7,430 bases of DNA, taken from NCBI GenBank assembly GCA_035502675.1, contig DATJUC010000239.1, positions 1 through 7,430 on the forward strand, in the 5' to 3' direction. The DNA is from DATJUC01 sp035502675 (GTDB taxonomy: Bacteria > Vulcanimicrobiota > Vulcanimicrobiia > Vulcanimicrobiales > Vulcanimicrobiaceae). Positions within the stretch are counted from its first letter, which is position 1. Each line of letters begins with the position of its first letter. The position numbers were made by a program, and so were the translations under genes. A model generated the notes under the pieces. The model saw only the letters and a program-made list of their open reading frames with translations, ran no database searches and was not told the origin of the DNA. Positions 1-6,364 of the stretch are shown here, one piece after another.

Positions 1-1
1 C

Positions 2-553
2 GCCGCGTTCTCGCTGCCGCTGGTGCTGCCAGTGCTCCCGCCCGCGAAGCTGCAGACGATGATGGATCATATGTCGTTCCGGCCGCGTCCGCTGGAACGC
101 GCCGGAATCGGCGCACCGTTGATGGAGGTCTTCTCCGACGAGTTCGGATGGCGCGAGCTGGCTCGCGACGTGGGCGCGGTCTACGGCGCGTTGCCGGCCG
201 GCGAACGCGCGCATGCGGCGGTCTACGCGTCGAATTACGGCGACGCGGCGGCGATCGACGTCTACGGCAGGGGCCTGCCGCCGGCGCTGAGCGGCAACAA
301 TCAGTATTACCTGTGGGGACCGCGCGGGTACGACGGCTCGGTCGTCATCGCGGTCAACGTCGATCCGGGCGCGTGGTCGCGCATGTGCGACTCGGCGCGC
401 GTCGTCGCGCACTCCGGGACGTCCCCGTATGCGATGCCCTACGAGCGCAACCGCCCGATCGTGCTCTGTCTGGGCATGCACCCGCCGCTTCCGCAGCTGT
501 GGCCGGAGTTCAAGCACTACGGCGTCGAGAATTTGGGCGTGACCGCAACGTAG
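2..553 (+). CDS. ArnT/GT39-like membrane glycosyltransferase, C-terminal part (5' end outside window)
   Basis: The frame is open from the left edge to a TAG stop at 551-553, so only the last 183 residues are present. The fragment opens with a hydrophobic stretch (AAFSLPLVLPVLPP) that reads as the end of a transmembrane helix. A soluble, probably extracytoplasmic, C-terminal domain follows. Its segment GNNQYYLWGPRGYDG, followed by a hydrophobic strand, is the pattern seen near the C terminus of dolichyl-phosphate-mannose mannosyltransferase-like (GT39/PMT_2, ArnT-like) proteins in many environmental bacteria. Such enzymes transfer a sugar from a polyprenyl-phosphate donor to an acceptor at the outer face of the membrane. 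The catalytic N-terminal loop and most of the helices lie outside the window, so neither activity nor acceptor can be judged. An internal GTG at 23 is not the true start, because the frame continues upstream. Family assignment is from recall of the motif. Confidence 0.75.
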   Translation, partial: AAFSLPLVLPVLPPAKLQTMMDHMSFRPRPLERAGIGAPLMEVFSDEFGWRELARDVGAVYGALPAGERAHAAVYASNYGDAAAIDVYGRGLPPALSGNNQYYLWGPRGYDGSVVIAVNVDPGAWSRMCDSARVVAHSGTSPYAMPYERNRPIVLCLGMHPPLPQLWPEFKHYGVENLGVTAT

Positions 554-606
554 TCCAAGGCAAGAAACGGATGGGCGGCGGCGGCTCCGCGCGATATCGT
601 CGATCC

Positions 607-1104
607 ATGAACGACGTTCTGCAACCCCCCGTCACCGGCGTCGCCGCGCTGCGCTACCTCGCGATTCCGCCGGCCGTCGCCGACGAAGCGCGGGAAACGC
701 TGCGCGACCGTTTCGGCCACCGCCTCGAGGTCGTGCGCGAAAAGGCGCCGTGCCGGGTGTGCCTGCGTATTCCCGCGGCTCCGGAAGAGCTGATCCTGCT
801 CTCCTACCAGCCGCTCGCGGATATCGGACCGTACGCCGAGATCGGGCCGATTTTCGTCCACGCCGATCGCTGTGCGCCTTACGCCCGAATCGAGCAGTTC
901 CCGGCAGATTTCGCCGGCCGGCGTTTGGTACTGCGCGCCTACAATCGCGACGGGCGCATCGTCGACGCGCTGGTCGCGCAGCCGGGCGAGGCGCCGCTCC
1001 GAGCCGCCGAGCTCCTCGGCCGCGACGCGGTTGCCGAAGTACACGTGCGCCACGAATCCTACACGTGCTTCGACTTCAAGATCGTGACGGCTGCGGACCG
1101 TTAA
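607..1104 (+). CDS. DUF1203 family protein
   Basis: This encodes 165 residues, close to the usual DUF1203 length of about 150-160. Family hallmarks are seen in order: PCRVCLRIP (48-56), LILLSYQPL (62-70), the signature GPIFVHADRCAPY (80-92), LVLRAYNRDGRIVDA (107-121) and a C-terminal VAEVHVRHESYTCFDFKI (142-159). A CxxC pair (C49, C52) is present. The biochemical role of DUF1203 is not known. No signal peptide or membrane helix is seen, so it is probably cytoplasmic. The ATG at 607 was chosen because the family homology begins just after it. An in-frame ATG at 571 would add a Gly-rich, low-information leader. The ribosome binding site is weak. It lies 53 bases after the glycosyltransferase and could be read through from it. 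Its TAA stop overlaps the stop of the minus-strand SdpI-type gene. Confidence 0.88.
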   Translation: MNDVLQPPVTGVAALRYLAIPPAVADEARETLRDRFGHRLEVVREKAPCRVCLRIPAAPEELILLSYQPLADIGPYAEIGPIFVHADRCAPYARIEQFPADFAGRRLVLRAYNRDGRIVDALVAQPGEAPLRAAELLGRDAVAEVHVRHESYTCFDFKIVTAADR

Positions 1105-1409
1105 AGGCGTTGCGCGTAGACGATGCAGACCATCGATGTCGCGAGAATGGCCGCAATGTCGAAGCCGACGACGTAGAGTCCCGCTCCGGCGGCCAGCGTC
1201 ACCGCGCCCGTCGCGACTCCGCACGCGATCAAAGCCTTTCCGCCGAAGACGTTGGCGCGCTGCCAGGTCGCGTCGTCACGCATGGTAATAGGGGTACGAA
1301 CGCCGTAGAGCCCGTTGCGCTTCACCTTGCCGAGCGCCAACGGTATTCCCGCCAGCGTCACCAGGACGGGAATGAGAACCGATGCGAAGTGGAACTGTCC
1401 GCCGGGCAT
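1101..1409 (-). CDS. SdpI/YhfL-type small membrane protein
   Basis: This encodes 102 residues. The core KVKRNGLYGVRTP (28-40), with W49 and A52-N53 following, matches the SdpI domain consensus (N-x-x-x-G-x-R-T-P ... W-x-x-x-x). Three hydrophobic segments are visible, at about 8-26, 58-78 and 80-98. In Bacillus subtilis SdpI is the immunity and signalling protein against the SdpC toxin. Most short homologues elsewhere have no known role, and no toxin gene is seen nearby, so immunity should not be assumed. The ATG at 1407-1409 (minus strand) is preceded by GAAGGG about nine bases upstream, a reasonable ribosome binding site. The frame stays open further upstream, but that extension is Arg/Pro-rich, crosses the next gene's start and is not family-like. 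The gene converges on the DUF1203 gene; the two ends share TTAA. Confidence 0.85.
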   Translation of the reverse strand: MPGGQFHFASVLIPVLVTLAGIPLALGKVKRNGLYGVRTPITMRDDATWQRANVFGGKALIACGVATGAVTLAAGAGLYVVGFDIAAILATSMVCIVYAQRL

Positions 1410-1451
1410 AGCCGGCCCTTCGGCGCCGTGCGGTCGCCCTGCCTCCCCCGC

Positions 1452-1520
1452 GGTGAGCGGCCCCCCTTTTCGGCCGCCAAACTCAGCCGCGATACGGTTG
1501 CGGAAGTGCGCGTCCGCTGA
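1452..1520 (+). pseudogene. Possible 3' remnant of a second DUF1203 gene
   Basis: The plus frame here ends AAKLSRDTVAEVRVR then TGA (1518-1520). It parallels AAELLGRDAVAEVHVR in the intact DUF1203 gene (1003-1050). By hand, 11 of 15 aligned residues and 36 of 45 aligned bases (1473-1517) are identical, with one codon gap. Many mismatches fall at third codon positions, as expected for diverged coding copies. The similarity extends weakly upstream (GE.P, from 1452). It stops before the conserved YTCFDF end, and no start or N-terminal part is present. It sits in the divergent gap between the sdpI-like and hydrolase genes. A tandem duplication later broken by, or replaced with, the sdpI-like gene would explain this. 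Chance similarity in GC-rich DNA is the alternative. Confidence 0.4.
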
Positions 1521-1555
1521 AGGCGCCGAACGCGGATTGAAGAAGCGCGTTCTCG

Positions 1556-2917
1556 ATGCATCGTTCGATCCTTCGCTCGCTGTTCGCGGCCTTTTCGTTC
1601 GCCGGACTCCTCGCTTGCGCGGCGCCCGCCGTGCCGTCCGGTCCGGAGTTGGCGGTTCCTGCGGCCGCGCGGCCGAAGCCCGTCCCGTGCAGCGCGCTGA
1701 CGACGATTCGGGCGCTGCACCGGCAGATCGAATACGTGACCGATTCGGCAACCGGCGACGAACTCGAATATCTCGTCATCGGCGACGGCGCCCGCACCAA
1801 GGACGTGCTGGTCTTCTTTCCGGGAACGGGCCAGATCATGACGGGCTGGCCGATCCAGATGATCACCAACACCAGGTACAGCCCGAAGATCGCCGGCGAC
1901 TACGGATTCGACAAAAGCCAGGACGGCAGCGCTTCGCTTTGCCACGACTACCACCTCGTGCTGTTCGACTATCCCGGCGTGGGACGGAGCCCGTACGCTG
2001 AGAACGCCACCCACGACCGAGTTGCGCGCGAAGTCGACGCGATGCTGCAAGACGTCACCGCGCGATACGGCATCTCGACCGGTCTCGTCGACCCGGTCGG
2101 ATGGTCGCTGGGTACCACCTATGCCCTCAAGTATGCTTTTCTTTCGCCCGCCTCGCGGCCGTCGCGCACGATTCACAACGTGCTGCTGGTCTCCGGCCAC
2201 GGCGGCGGCAGCGTCGACGGCCCTTCCGGATCGGGGAGCGCGTCGTGTATCTCGACGTTGCTTACGGCGGCGATCTCGGCAACCGGATCGCAAGCACGAA
2301 CCATCAAGAGCGATGCGACCAAGCTCGTCTTTCCGTATGCGGGGCAGCGCGCCGACCAAAATGGGACCGATAGCGGCTGCCGCGCGTACGTCACGAAGGA
2401 TGCCGTGCGCCTGAGCGTCACGCCGGTCTGCACGGTGAACGATCAATGCCGGCCGTTTGTGGTCAACGCGCTGGCGAGCTTCGCGACGCCGCCGTGGGCA
2501 AAAACGCTGGGCATCGACGCGCAGGTTTACGCCCAGCAGCGGCAGGCGTCCGGCGACTGGGATGCAGCCTACTGCGGGAAAGCCGGTCCGGCGTTCACGT
2601 CGCGGCAGTGCTCCTCGTCCGCGCCGGTTCAACAGAGCATTACCAACGGCGGCATCTGCCAAACCGACACTTCGAACGCGGACCGCCCGGCATCGAAGGT
2701 TTGCGCGCCGCTGCAGATCTCGGGCCACGTACGGCTGCTCGACGGTTACGAAGATTTGTACGTCTTGTGGCGCTACGACGCCGCCTTGGCCGACGGTCTG
2801 AACGCCGTCAAACCGGGAATCGCCCAGTACGCGATCTACGGCAAGCCGGCCGGGCACGGCATCATGCTGCAATATCCGGGGTGGGTGGAAGCCCAGTTCG
2901 CCGCAGCCATGCTTTAA
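1556..2917 (+). CDS. Lipoprotein alpha/beta hydrolase with Cys-rich insert
   Basis: This encodes 453 residues. The N terminus (MHRSILRSLFAAFSFAGLLAC) is a lipoprotein signal with lipobox L18-L19-A20-C21, so the mature protein is probably membrane-anchored outside the cytoplasm. The alpha/beta-hydrolase core shows an oxyanion-type loop VFFPGTG (86-92), the strand LVLFDYPGVGRS (134-145) and the nucleophile elbow G182-W-S184-L-G186. A C-terminal His, H434 in GKPAGHGIMLQY, is the likely catalytic histidine. D397 (LLDGYED) is a candidate acid. Between Ser184 and His434 lies an insert of about 200 residues with eight cysteines (C231, C275, C292, C298, C340, C352, C368, C383); with C45 and C129 that makes ten besides the lipidated one. 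An even number in an exported protein suggests disulfides. The substrate is unknown; an esterase, lipase or peptidase is possible. A GAAGAAG about ten bases before the ATG may serve as the ribosome binding site. It appears to be a single-gene unit. Confidence 0.8.
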   Translation: MHRSILRSLFAAFSFAGLLACAAPAVPSGPELAVPAAARPKPVPCSALTTIRALHRQIEYVTDSATGDELEYLVIGDGARTKDVLVFFPGTGQIMTGWPIQMITNTRYSPKIAGDYGFDKSQDGSASLCHDYHLVLFDYPGVGRSPYAENATHDRVAREVDAMLQDVTARYGISTGLVDPVGWSLGTTYALKYAFLSPASRPSRTIHNVLLVSGHGGGSVDGPSGSGSASCISTLLTAAISATGSQARTIKSDATKLVFPYAGQRADQNGTDSGCRAYVTKDAVRLSVTPVCTVNDQCRPFVVNALASFATPPWAKTLGIDAQVYAQQRQASGDWDAAYCGKAGPAFTSRQCSSSAPVQQSITNGGICQTDTSNADRPASKVCAPLQISGHVRLLDGYEDLYVLWRYDAALADGLNAVKPGIAQYAIYGKPAGHGIMLQYPGWVEAQFAAAML

Positions 2918-3024
2918 AAGTGATCGGAGCGCGAGGCACGAACGTCTCTATACCTTCTGCTTCTTGGAAAGTGGCGGGCGGCGCCGCGATTGCACGGAAG
3001 TCCAGGGCGCCTCTCGCGCTTGAC

Positions 3025-3030
3025 GAGGAG
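3025..3030 (+). promoter_or_regulatory. Strong ribosome binding site deciding a GTG start
   Basis: GAGGAG ends seven bases before the GTG at 3038. It decides the start against an upstream ATG at 2990 in the same frame, which would add a Arg-rich, unconserved leader of 16 residues. Confidence 0.8.
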
Positions 3031-3037
3031 AACGATC

Positions 3038-3607
3038 GTGTCGAAGAACGGCGGTGTCGTCGGAGTGTCGGATCACGGCGGCTGGGCGATTCTGGTAACC
3101 GCGACGCCTGATGGAAAGCTTCTCGATCGGCGCCGGGTCGAGCTCGTGGACGACGAACTGCCGGGAATCCCGCATCACCACGAGGCGCAACTGCTGCCCA
3201 TCGATCAAGCCGTAGCGCTGGTCGAGCGCGTGCGAGCGTCGGCGGACGAGCACGCGATGACTGCACTCGACGCCGTGGCTGCGGCCGTCCCGAAGATCCT
3301 CGGCATCGCCCTGCGCACGTGCCCGCCGCTTCCCCCGACGATCGCCGAACGCCTTCAGGATTACCGTGCCCGAAACGTTGCCGATTGGGTGATGTATCGC
3401 CAAGCCCTGGCGTCGGCCGCACGGGTGCGGGGATGGCCGGTACGCTGGTACGACGCAAAGGACGTGCTCGCCGCAGCGCGCGAGGCCCTGCGCGTCGCCG
3501 ATTTCGACGACTATTTTCTACGCATGCGCCGCGAGGTAGGCCCCCCGTGGAATCTCGATCACAAGCTCGCAATGGCGGCTTCCGTCGTCACCGCGCGTGA
3601 GACGTGA
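3038..3607 (+). CDS. Conserved hypothetical protein, 189 aa, first gene of a coupled operon
   Basis: I recognise this as a type of uncharacterised bacterial protein but know no function for it. It has no signal peptide or membrane helix. Visible blocks are an N-terminal strand with acid, VVGVSDHGGWAILVT (7-21, D12); LLDRRRVELVD (28-38); a His cluster PHHHEAQ (45-51); ILGIALRTCPPLPPTIAER (87-105); DYRARNVADWVMYRQAL (108-124); the strand PVRWYDAKDV (134-143, D139); and the end PWNLDHKLAMAASVV (170-184, D174). The order strand-acid, strand, strand-acid, final Asp in a helix is reminiscent of RNase H-like folds, but that is only an inference. GTG 3038 is chosen for its GAGGAG ribosome binding site. 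The stop TGA overlaps the GTG start of the GNAT gene (GTGA, 3604-3607), so the two are probably translationally coupled. About 120 bases separate it from the hydrolase, enough for its own promoter, though I see no clear -35/-10 pair. Confidence 0.82.
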   Translation: MSKNGGVVGVSDHGGWAILVTATPDGKLLDRRRVELVDDELPGIPHHHEAQLLPIDQAVALVERVRASADEHAMTALDAVAAAVPKILGIALRTCPPLPPTIAERLQDYRARNVADWVMYRQALASAARVRGWPVRWYDAKDVLAAAREALRVADFDDYFLRMRREVGPPWNLDHKLAMAASVVTARET

Positions 3608-4170
3608 ACGCGGTGGAGTTAAAGAAGCCTTCGTTGCACCATTTGGCGGGATACCTCGACGCGTTGAAGCGCGGCTGGTCTCCCGACAATCTGCGCGACG
3701 AAGTGCGGGGTGAAGAAATCCGGGAAATCGAACGCGACGCCGATGCGTTTCTTGCCGCGCAGGACGATCCGGAAGCGAAAGGGCCGCCGATCCGTGTGGC
3801 CGACGGGTCGTTCGTCGCGCGCCTGCCCGGGATTCATCGCTGGCTGTGGGACGGCGAGTTCTGCGGAAGCATCGGCCTTCGCTGGCAGGCCGGCACTCCC
3901 GACTTACCGCCCACCTGTCCCGGACATATCGGGTACGCGGTCGTTCCGTGGAAGCGCGGGCGTGGGTACGCCACCGCTGCGTTGCATCTCATCTTGCCCG
4001 AGGCGCGAGCGGCGGGCTTGCCGTACGTCGACGTCACCACCGGTCTCGACAACGAGGCATCCAAGCGCGTCATCCTCGCCAACGGCGGCGTCTTCGTAGA
4101 ACGCTTCCCCAGAGGTCCGCAGTTTGGCGGCAGCGAGGGCGTCCGTTACCGAATCCAACTCGATGCGTAG
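3604..4170 (+). CDS. GNAT family N-acetyltransferase
   Basis: This encodes 188 residues. The acetyl-CoA-binding motif A is clear: GHIGYAVVPWKRGRGYATAAL (107-127), with the pyrophosphate loop R118-G-R-G-Y-A. It is followed by YVDVTTGLDN (141-150), the E-A-S-K helix and A159-N-G-G of the motif B region, as in RimJ/RimL-like GNATs. A distinct N-terminal part, LHHLAGYLDALKRGW (11-25) then RLPGIHRWLWDGEFCGSIG (73-91), is characteristic of one GNAT subgroup with no fixed substrate. It would transfer an acetyl group to an amine in the cytoplasm; the acceptor is unknown. The GTG at 3604 overlaps the preceding stop by four bases. A second GTG at 3613 is an alternative start, and neither has a strong ribosome binding site, which fits coupling. 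The gene overlaps the next one by eight bases. Confidence 0.88.
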   Translation: MNAVELKKPSLHHLAGYLDALKRGWSPDNLRDEVRGEEIREIERDADAFLAAQDDPEAKGPPIRVADGSFVARLPGIHRWLWDGEFCGSIGLRWQAGTPDLPPTCPGHIGYAVVPWKRGRGYATAALHLILPEARAAGLPYVDVTTGLDNEASKRVILANGGVFVERFPRGPQFGGSEGVRYRIQLDA

Positions 4171-4798
4171 TACCGCCGGACGCGCGTTTTTCGCGATCGA
4201 CCTCGCCGTCAACTTTCTGGCGCCGTGGTTGCTGTACCGCGCCAGCCGGCCGCACGTCGACGAAACGCACGCCATCATGATCTCTGCGTGTGCGCCGGCG
4301 ATCTGGGGTTTGGTGCAGTTCGCGCGCAGCCGCAAGGTCGACGCTTTCTCGGTTTTGTCGCTCGGCGGCATCGCGCTTTCGTTTGCGATTTTTGCGCTGG
4401 GCGGTTCGCCGAAAGTTCTCCTGATGCGCGAGTCGCTGATCATCGGCGTCATCGGGGTCGCGTTCGTCGTCTCCGCGCTGATCGGCCGGCCGCTGATGTT
4501 GGAGCTCGTCCGCGGAATCGTGAACAACGGCAGCGTCCCCGCGGCGGCCCGCGACGAACTCGAAACGTACGCAAGCCTGCCCTGGTTCCGGCGGCTGATG
4601 ACGACGATGACCGTCGCCTTCGGCATTTTCGGCGTCATCGAGATGGGCGCCCGAATGACGCTCGCTTTCGTCTTACCCACCGAGCGCTACTTCCTGGTGG
4701 CGCCCATCGTCCGGTACGGCATCGCGGGCCTCATGATGGCCTGGGTCTTCTTTTATATTCTGCCTGCTTTTCGCCGCCAAAAGGCGCGCACCGGATAG
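4163..4798 (+). CDS. VC0807-type multi-pass membrane protein
   Basis: This encodes 211 residues. Six hydrophobic segments are visible, at about 8-26, 36-53, 62-80, 90-107, 147-166 and 180-202. The blocks DLAVNFLAPWLLYRASRP (13-30), APAIWGLVQFARSRKVDAFS (44-63), ALGGSPKVLLMRESLI (78-93) and IGRPLMLELVRG (107-118) match the VC0807 family as I recall it. This family is related in layout to the IspZ/YciB septation-type membrane proteins, but its function is not established. The short Lys/Arg-rich tail (RRQKARTG) is likely cytoplasmic. The ATG at 4163 lies inside the end of the GNAT gene (eight-base overlap), so expression probably depends on the upstream genes. The TAG stop at 4796-4798 is one base from the stop of the convergent DUF1254 gene. 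Confidence 0.85.
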   Translation: MRSTAGRAFFAIDLAVNFLAPWLLYRASRPHVDETHAIMISACAPAIWGLVQFARSRKVDAFSVLSLGGIALSFAIFALGGSPKVLLMRESLIIGVIGVAFVVSALIGRPLMLELVRGIVNNGSVPAAARDELETYASLPWFRRLMTTMTVAFGIFGVIEMGARMTLAFVLPTERYFLVAPIVRYGIAGLMMAWVFFYILPAFRRQKARTG

Positions 4799-4799
4799 C

Positions 4800-6209
4800 T
4801 TACCGCTTCATCGTGACGGCCGGCGGTTTCCAGGTGCCGTCCAGAAGCGACGGCGGCGTCGGATTCGGATAATACGTCCGCATCATCAAGATAAACTTTC
4901 CGGCAGGCGCGGGCAGCCAGTTGGAGGCCGGAACGCCGGACGGCTGCGCGTGCGAAAAATAGAGATCGATCGACCCGTCCGGATTGCGCGCGAAGTTCTG
5001 ACGCGGGCTGATGCTTTGCTTGTTGAGCGCGTTTTTCACGAAGAAAAACGACGGATCGTACATCGTGATCGACCAGAAGCCTTTGACCGGCGGGGTCATG
5101 CCTTTGGCAAAGTGGATGACGTAAACGTGGCTGCCCTCGAAATCCGGCGTGCCGGTACGCGGCGTCAGCGGATAGATCGCATCTTGCGGACGATTCGCGC
5201 CCAGGCCGACGGCGGTCACGAACGCGCGGTCGACGTAGTCGTCGCCGTAGATTCCGGTCTTCTTGAGGATCTCCCAGCCGTTGACGTCCTCGAGGCCCTG
5301 CGAGGCAAATGCGGTGACGCGCTTGAGCGCCGTACCCTTGGCCGCAGCGATTGCCGCTTGCGCGGCGGACGACAGTTTCGAAACGTCCCACGGCTGACCG
5401 GGGGTCAGGCCGAGCATAGTCATTTCCTTGACGATTGCCGCATCTTGCGGCATCTCGGGCGGATTCTCTCTCATCAGATCGCCGAGCAGCGCGAAGTACT
5501 GCGCGCCCGAGAGCGCCTCCACTTGTGCGCGCACCCCGCCCGTCGCATTATAAGCTGGGTTTACCGGCTGAGCGGGCGGCGTGTAAGCCTTACCGTACGC
5601 AGCCAGCGGTACGAGGGAGAGTTTCGCTTGAAGGGCGTGAACCGCCGCGTAGTCGGCCGGCGTGCCGGTGCAATAGATGCGGCCGAGAATCCAGACCAGG
5701 CCGGTCGGCGCCTTGTACTGCGTCATTCCGGCCGGCACCGATCCGTGCCATCCCGGACCGGTGATCAAATACTTTTGTGCCCCCGTTCCCGTGGTTCGCG
5801 TGCCGGGCACTTGGAACACGTTCGTATAGCCGTCGAGCATCGGCATCAGGTAGTACCGGCCGTGCATGTCGGGAATCCCCAACACGACCGGCTCCTTGCT
5901 GACGTCGAGCCAAGCCGTAGAATAGAGCGTATCGGCGTTCGGCGCGGTGACGCGATGATCGTCGACCGCCGGGTAAGCGGTCATGTTTGCAAACTGCCCC
6001 ATCGGCGCGTGAGCCGGCGTCGCTTTCGGAACGTTGGTAAACGACCGGCGCGTGAGCTCCATCGTGACGAGAGGATAGCCGTAGATGTAGACGTCGGTCG
6101 CGATCGCCGCAGCGCTTTCCGCCGGCGCCCCGCTCTGAGCCAGCGTGGCCCCCGGCAGCGCGAGAACGAGCGCGGCGATTCCGACGGCAAGGGCGCGAGT
6201 CAGCTGCAT
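4800..6209 (-). CDS. Secreted DUF1254/DUF1214 domain protein
   Basis: This encodes 469 residues. A Sec signal peptide is evident: MQLTRAL, then a hydrophobic core (about 6-20) and GATLA|QS with likely cleavage after A24. DUF1254 spans roughly 35-180, with YIYGYPLVTME (41-51), the conserved TAPNADTLYSTAWLDVSKEP (88-107) and GRYYLMPMLDGYTNVF (117-132). DUF1214 covers about 355-455, with GFWSITMYDP (377-386), NPDGSIDLYFSH (409-420) and NWLPAPAGKFILMMRTYYP (430-448). The length is typical for the two-domain form. The protein is predicted to be periplasmic or exported; its activity is unknown. C180 is its only cysteine. The ATG (6207-6209) has the strong ribosome binding site AGGAAGG seven bases upstream. 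It is probably transcribed alone: the DUF2891 gene upstream ends 155 bases away, and that gap carries a direct repeat. Confidence 0.92.
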   Translation of the reverse strand: MQLTRALAVGIAALVLALPGATLAQSGAPAESAAAIATDVYIYGYPLVTMELTRRSFTNVPKATPAHAPMGQFANMTAYPAVDDHRVTAPNADTLYSTAWLDVSKEPVVLGIPDMHGRYYLMPMLDGYTNVFQVPGTRTTGTGAQKYLITGPGWHGSVPAGMTQYKAPTGLVWILGRIYCTGTPADYAAVHALQAKLSLVPLAAYGKAYTPPAQPVNPAYNATGGVRAQVEALSGAQYFALLGDLMRENPPEMPQDAAIVKEMTMLGLTPGQPWDVSKLSSAAQAAIAAAKGTALKRVTAFASQGLEDVNGWEILKKTGIYGDDYVDRAFVTAVGLGANRPQDAIYPLTPRTGTPDFEGSHVYVIHFAKGMTPPVKGFWSITMYDPSFFFVKNALNKQSISPRQNFARNPDGSIDLYFSHAQPSGVPASNWLPAPAGKFILMMRTYYPNPTPPSLLDGTWKPPAVTMKR

Positions 6210-6216
6210 TCGATTA

Positions 6217-6223
6217 CCTTCCT
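6217..6223 (-). promoter_or_regulatory. Ribosome binding site of the DUF1254 gene
   Basis: Read on the minus strand this is AGGAAGG, seven bases before the ATG at 6209. It is one of the two best ribosome binding sites in the window and supports the chosen start, which also gives a complete signal peptide. Confidence 0.85.
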
Positions 6224-6245
6224 ATGACCGGCCCAGCGTAGCAGC

Positions 6246-6265
6246 CGCTATCGGGGGGCGCTATC
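6246..6265 (-). repeat. Short direct repeat upstream of the DUF1254 gene
   Basis: On the minus strand the sequence is GATAGCG, six C residues, then GATAGCG: two identical 7-mers with a 13-base period. The pair ends 36 bases before the DUF1254 start codon, in the 155-base gap after the DUF2891 gene. Its position fits an operator or activator half-site pair near a promoter, but no clear -35/-10 pair is visible, so the role is inferred. Chance recurrence in a short GC-rich gap is possible. Confidence 0.35.
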
Positions 6266-6364
6266 CAAATATGGCACGGGCCGCTCGACGGCGCTTGCCG
6301 GATTTCAGGCTAAACCGGTCGATCTTTCCATCCGGAGCGACGCGCGCCGAGGAGCCGATGCGTA

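Noticed and set aside
517..1224. 235-residue minus-strand open frame opposite DUF1203
   Set aside because: It is an antisense shadow with no motif; the plus strand has a clear DUF1203 protein.
1101..1409. Toxin-immunity (sdp) locus
   Set aside because: Only an SdpI-type domain is present. No SdpA/B/C-like gene or SdpR-like regulator is seen in the window.
1358..2872. 504-residue minus-strand open frame opposite the hydrolase gene
   Set aside because: It is Arg-rich with low-complexity content, no family motif and no ribosome binding site. It is an antisense shadow of the plus-strand gene, which has a signal peptide and catalytic motifs.
2918..3037. Promoter or small RNA in the gap after the hydrolase gene
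   Set aside because: A TTGGAA-like element is present, but I found no well-spaced partner and no convincing stem-loop with a T-run.
4770..4795. CGCC-AAAA-GGCG hairpin as an intrinsic terminator
   Set aside because: The stem is only four base pairs and no T-run follows it on either strand.
3846..4872. Long plus-strand frames overlapping the GNAT and VC0807-type genes in other frames
   Set aside because: They have Arg-rich shadow composition and no ribosome binding site, and are incompatible with the well-supported overlapping genes.
4950..6227. 425-residue plus-strand open frame opposite the DUF1254 gene
   Set aside because: It is Arg/His-rich without recognisable domains, and the opposite strand carries the full two-domain protein with signal peptide and ribosome binding site.
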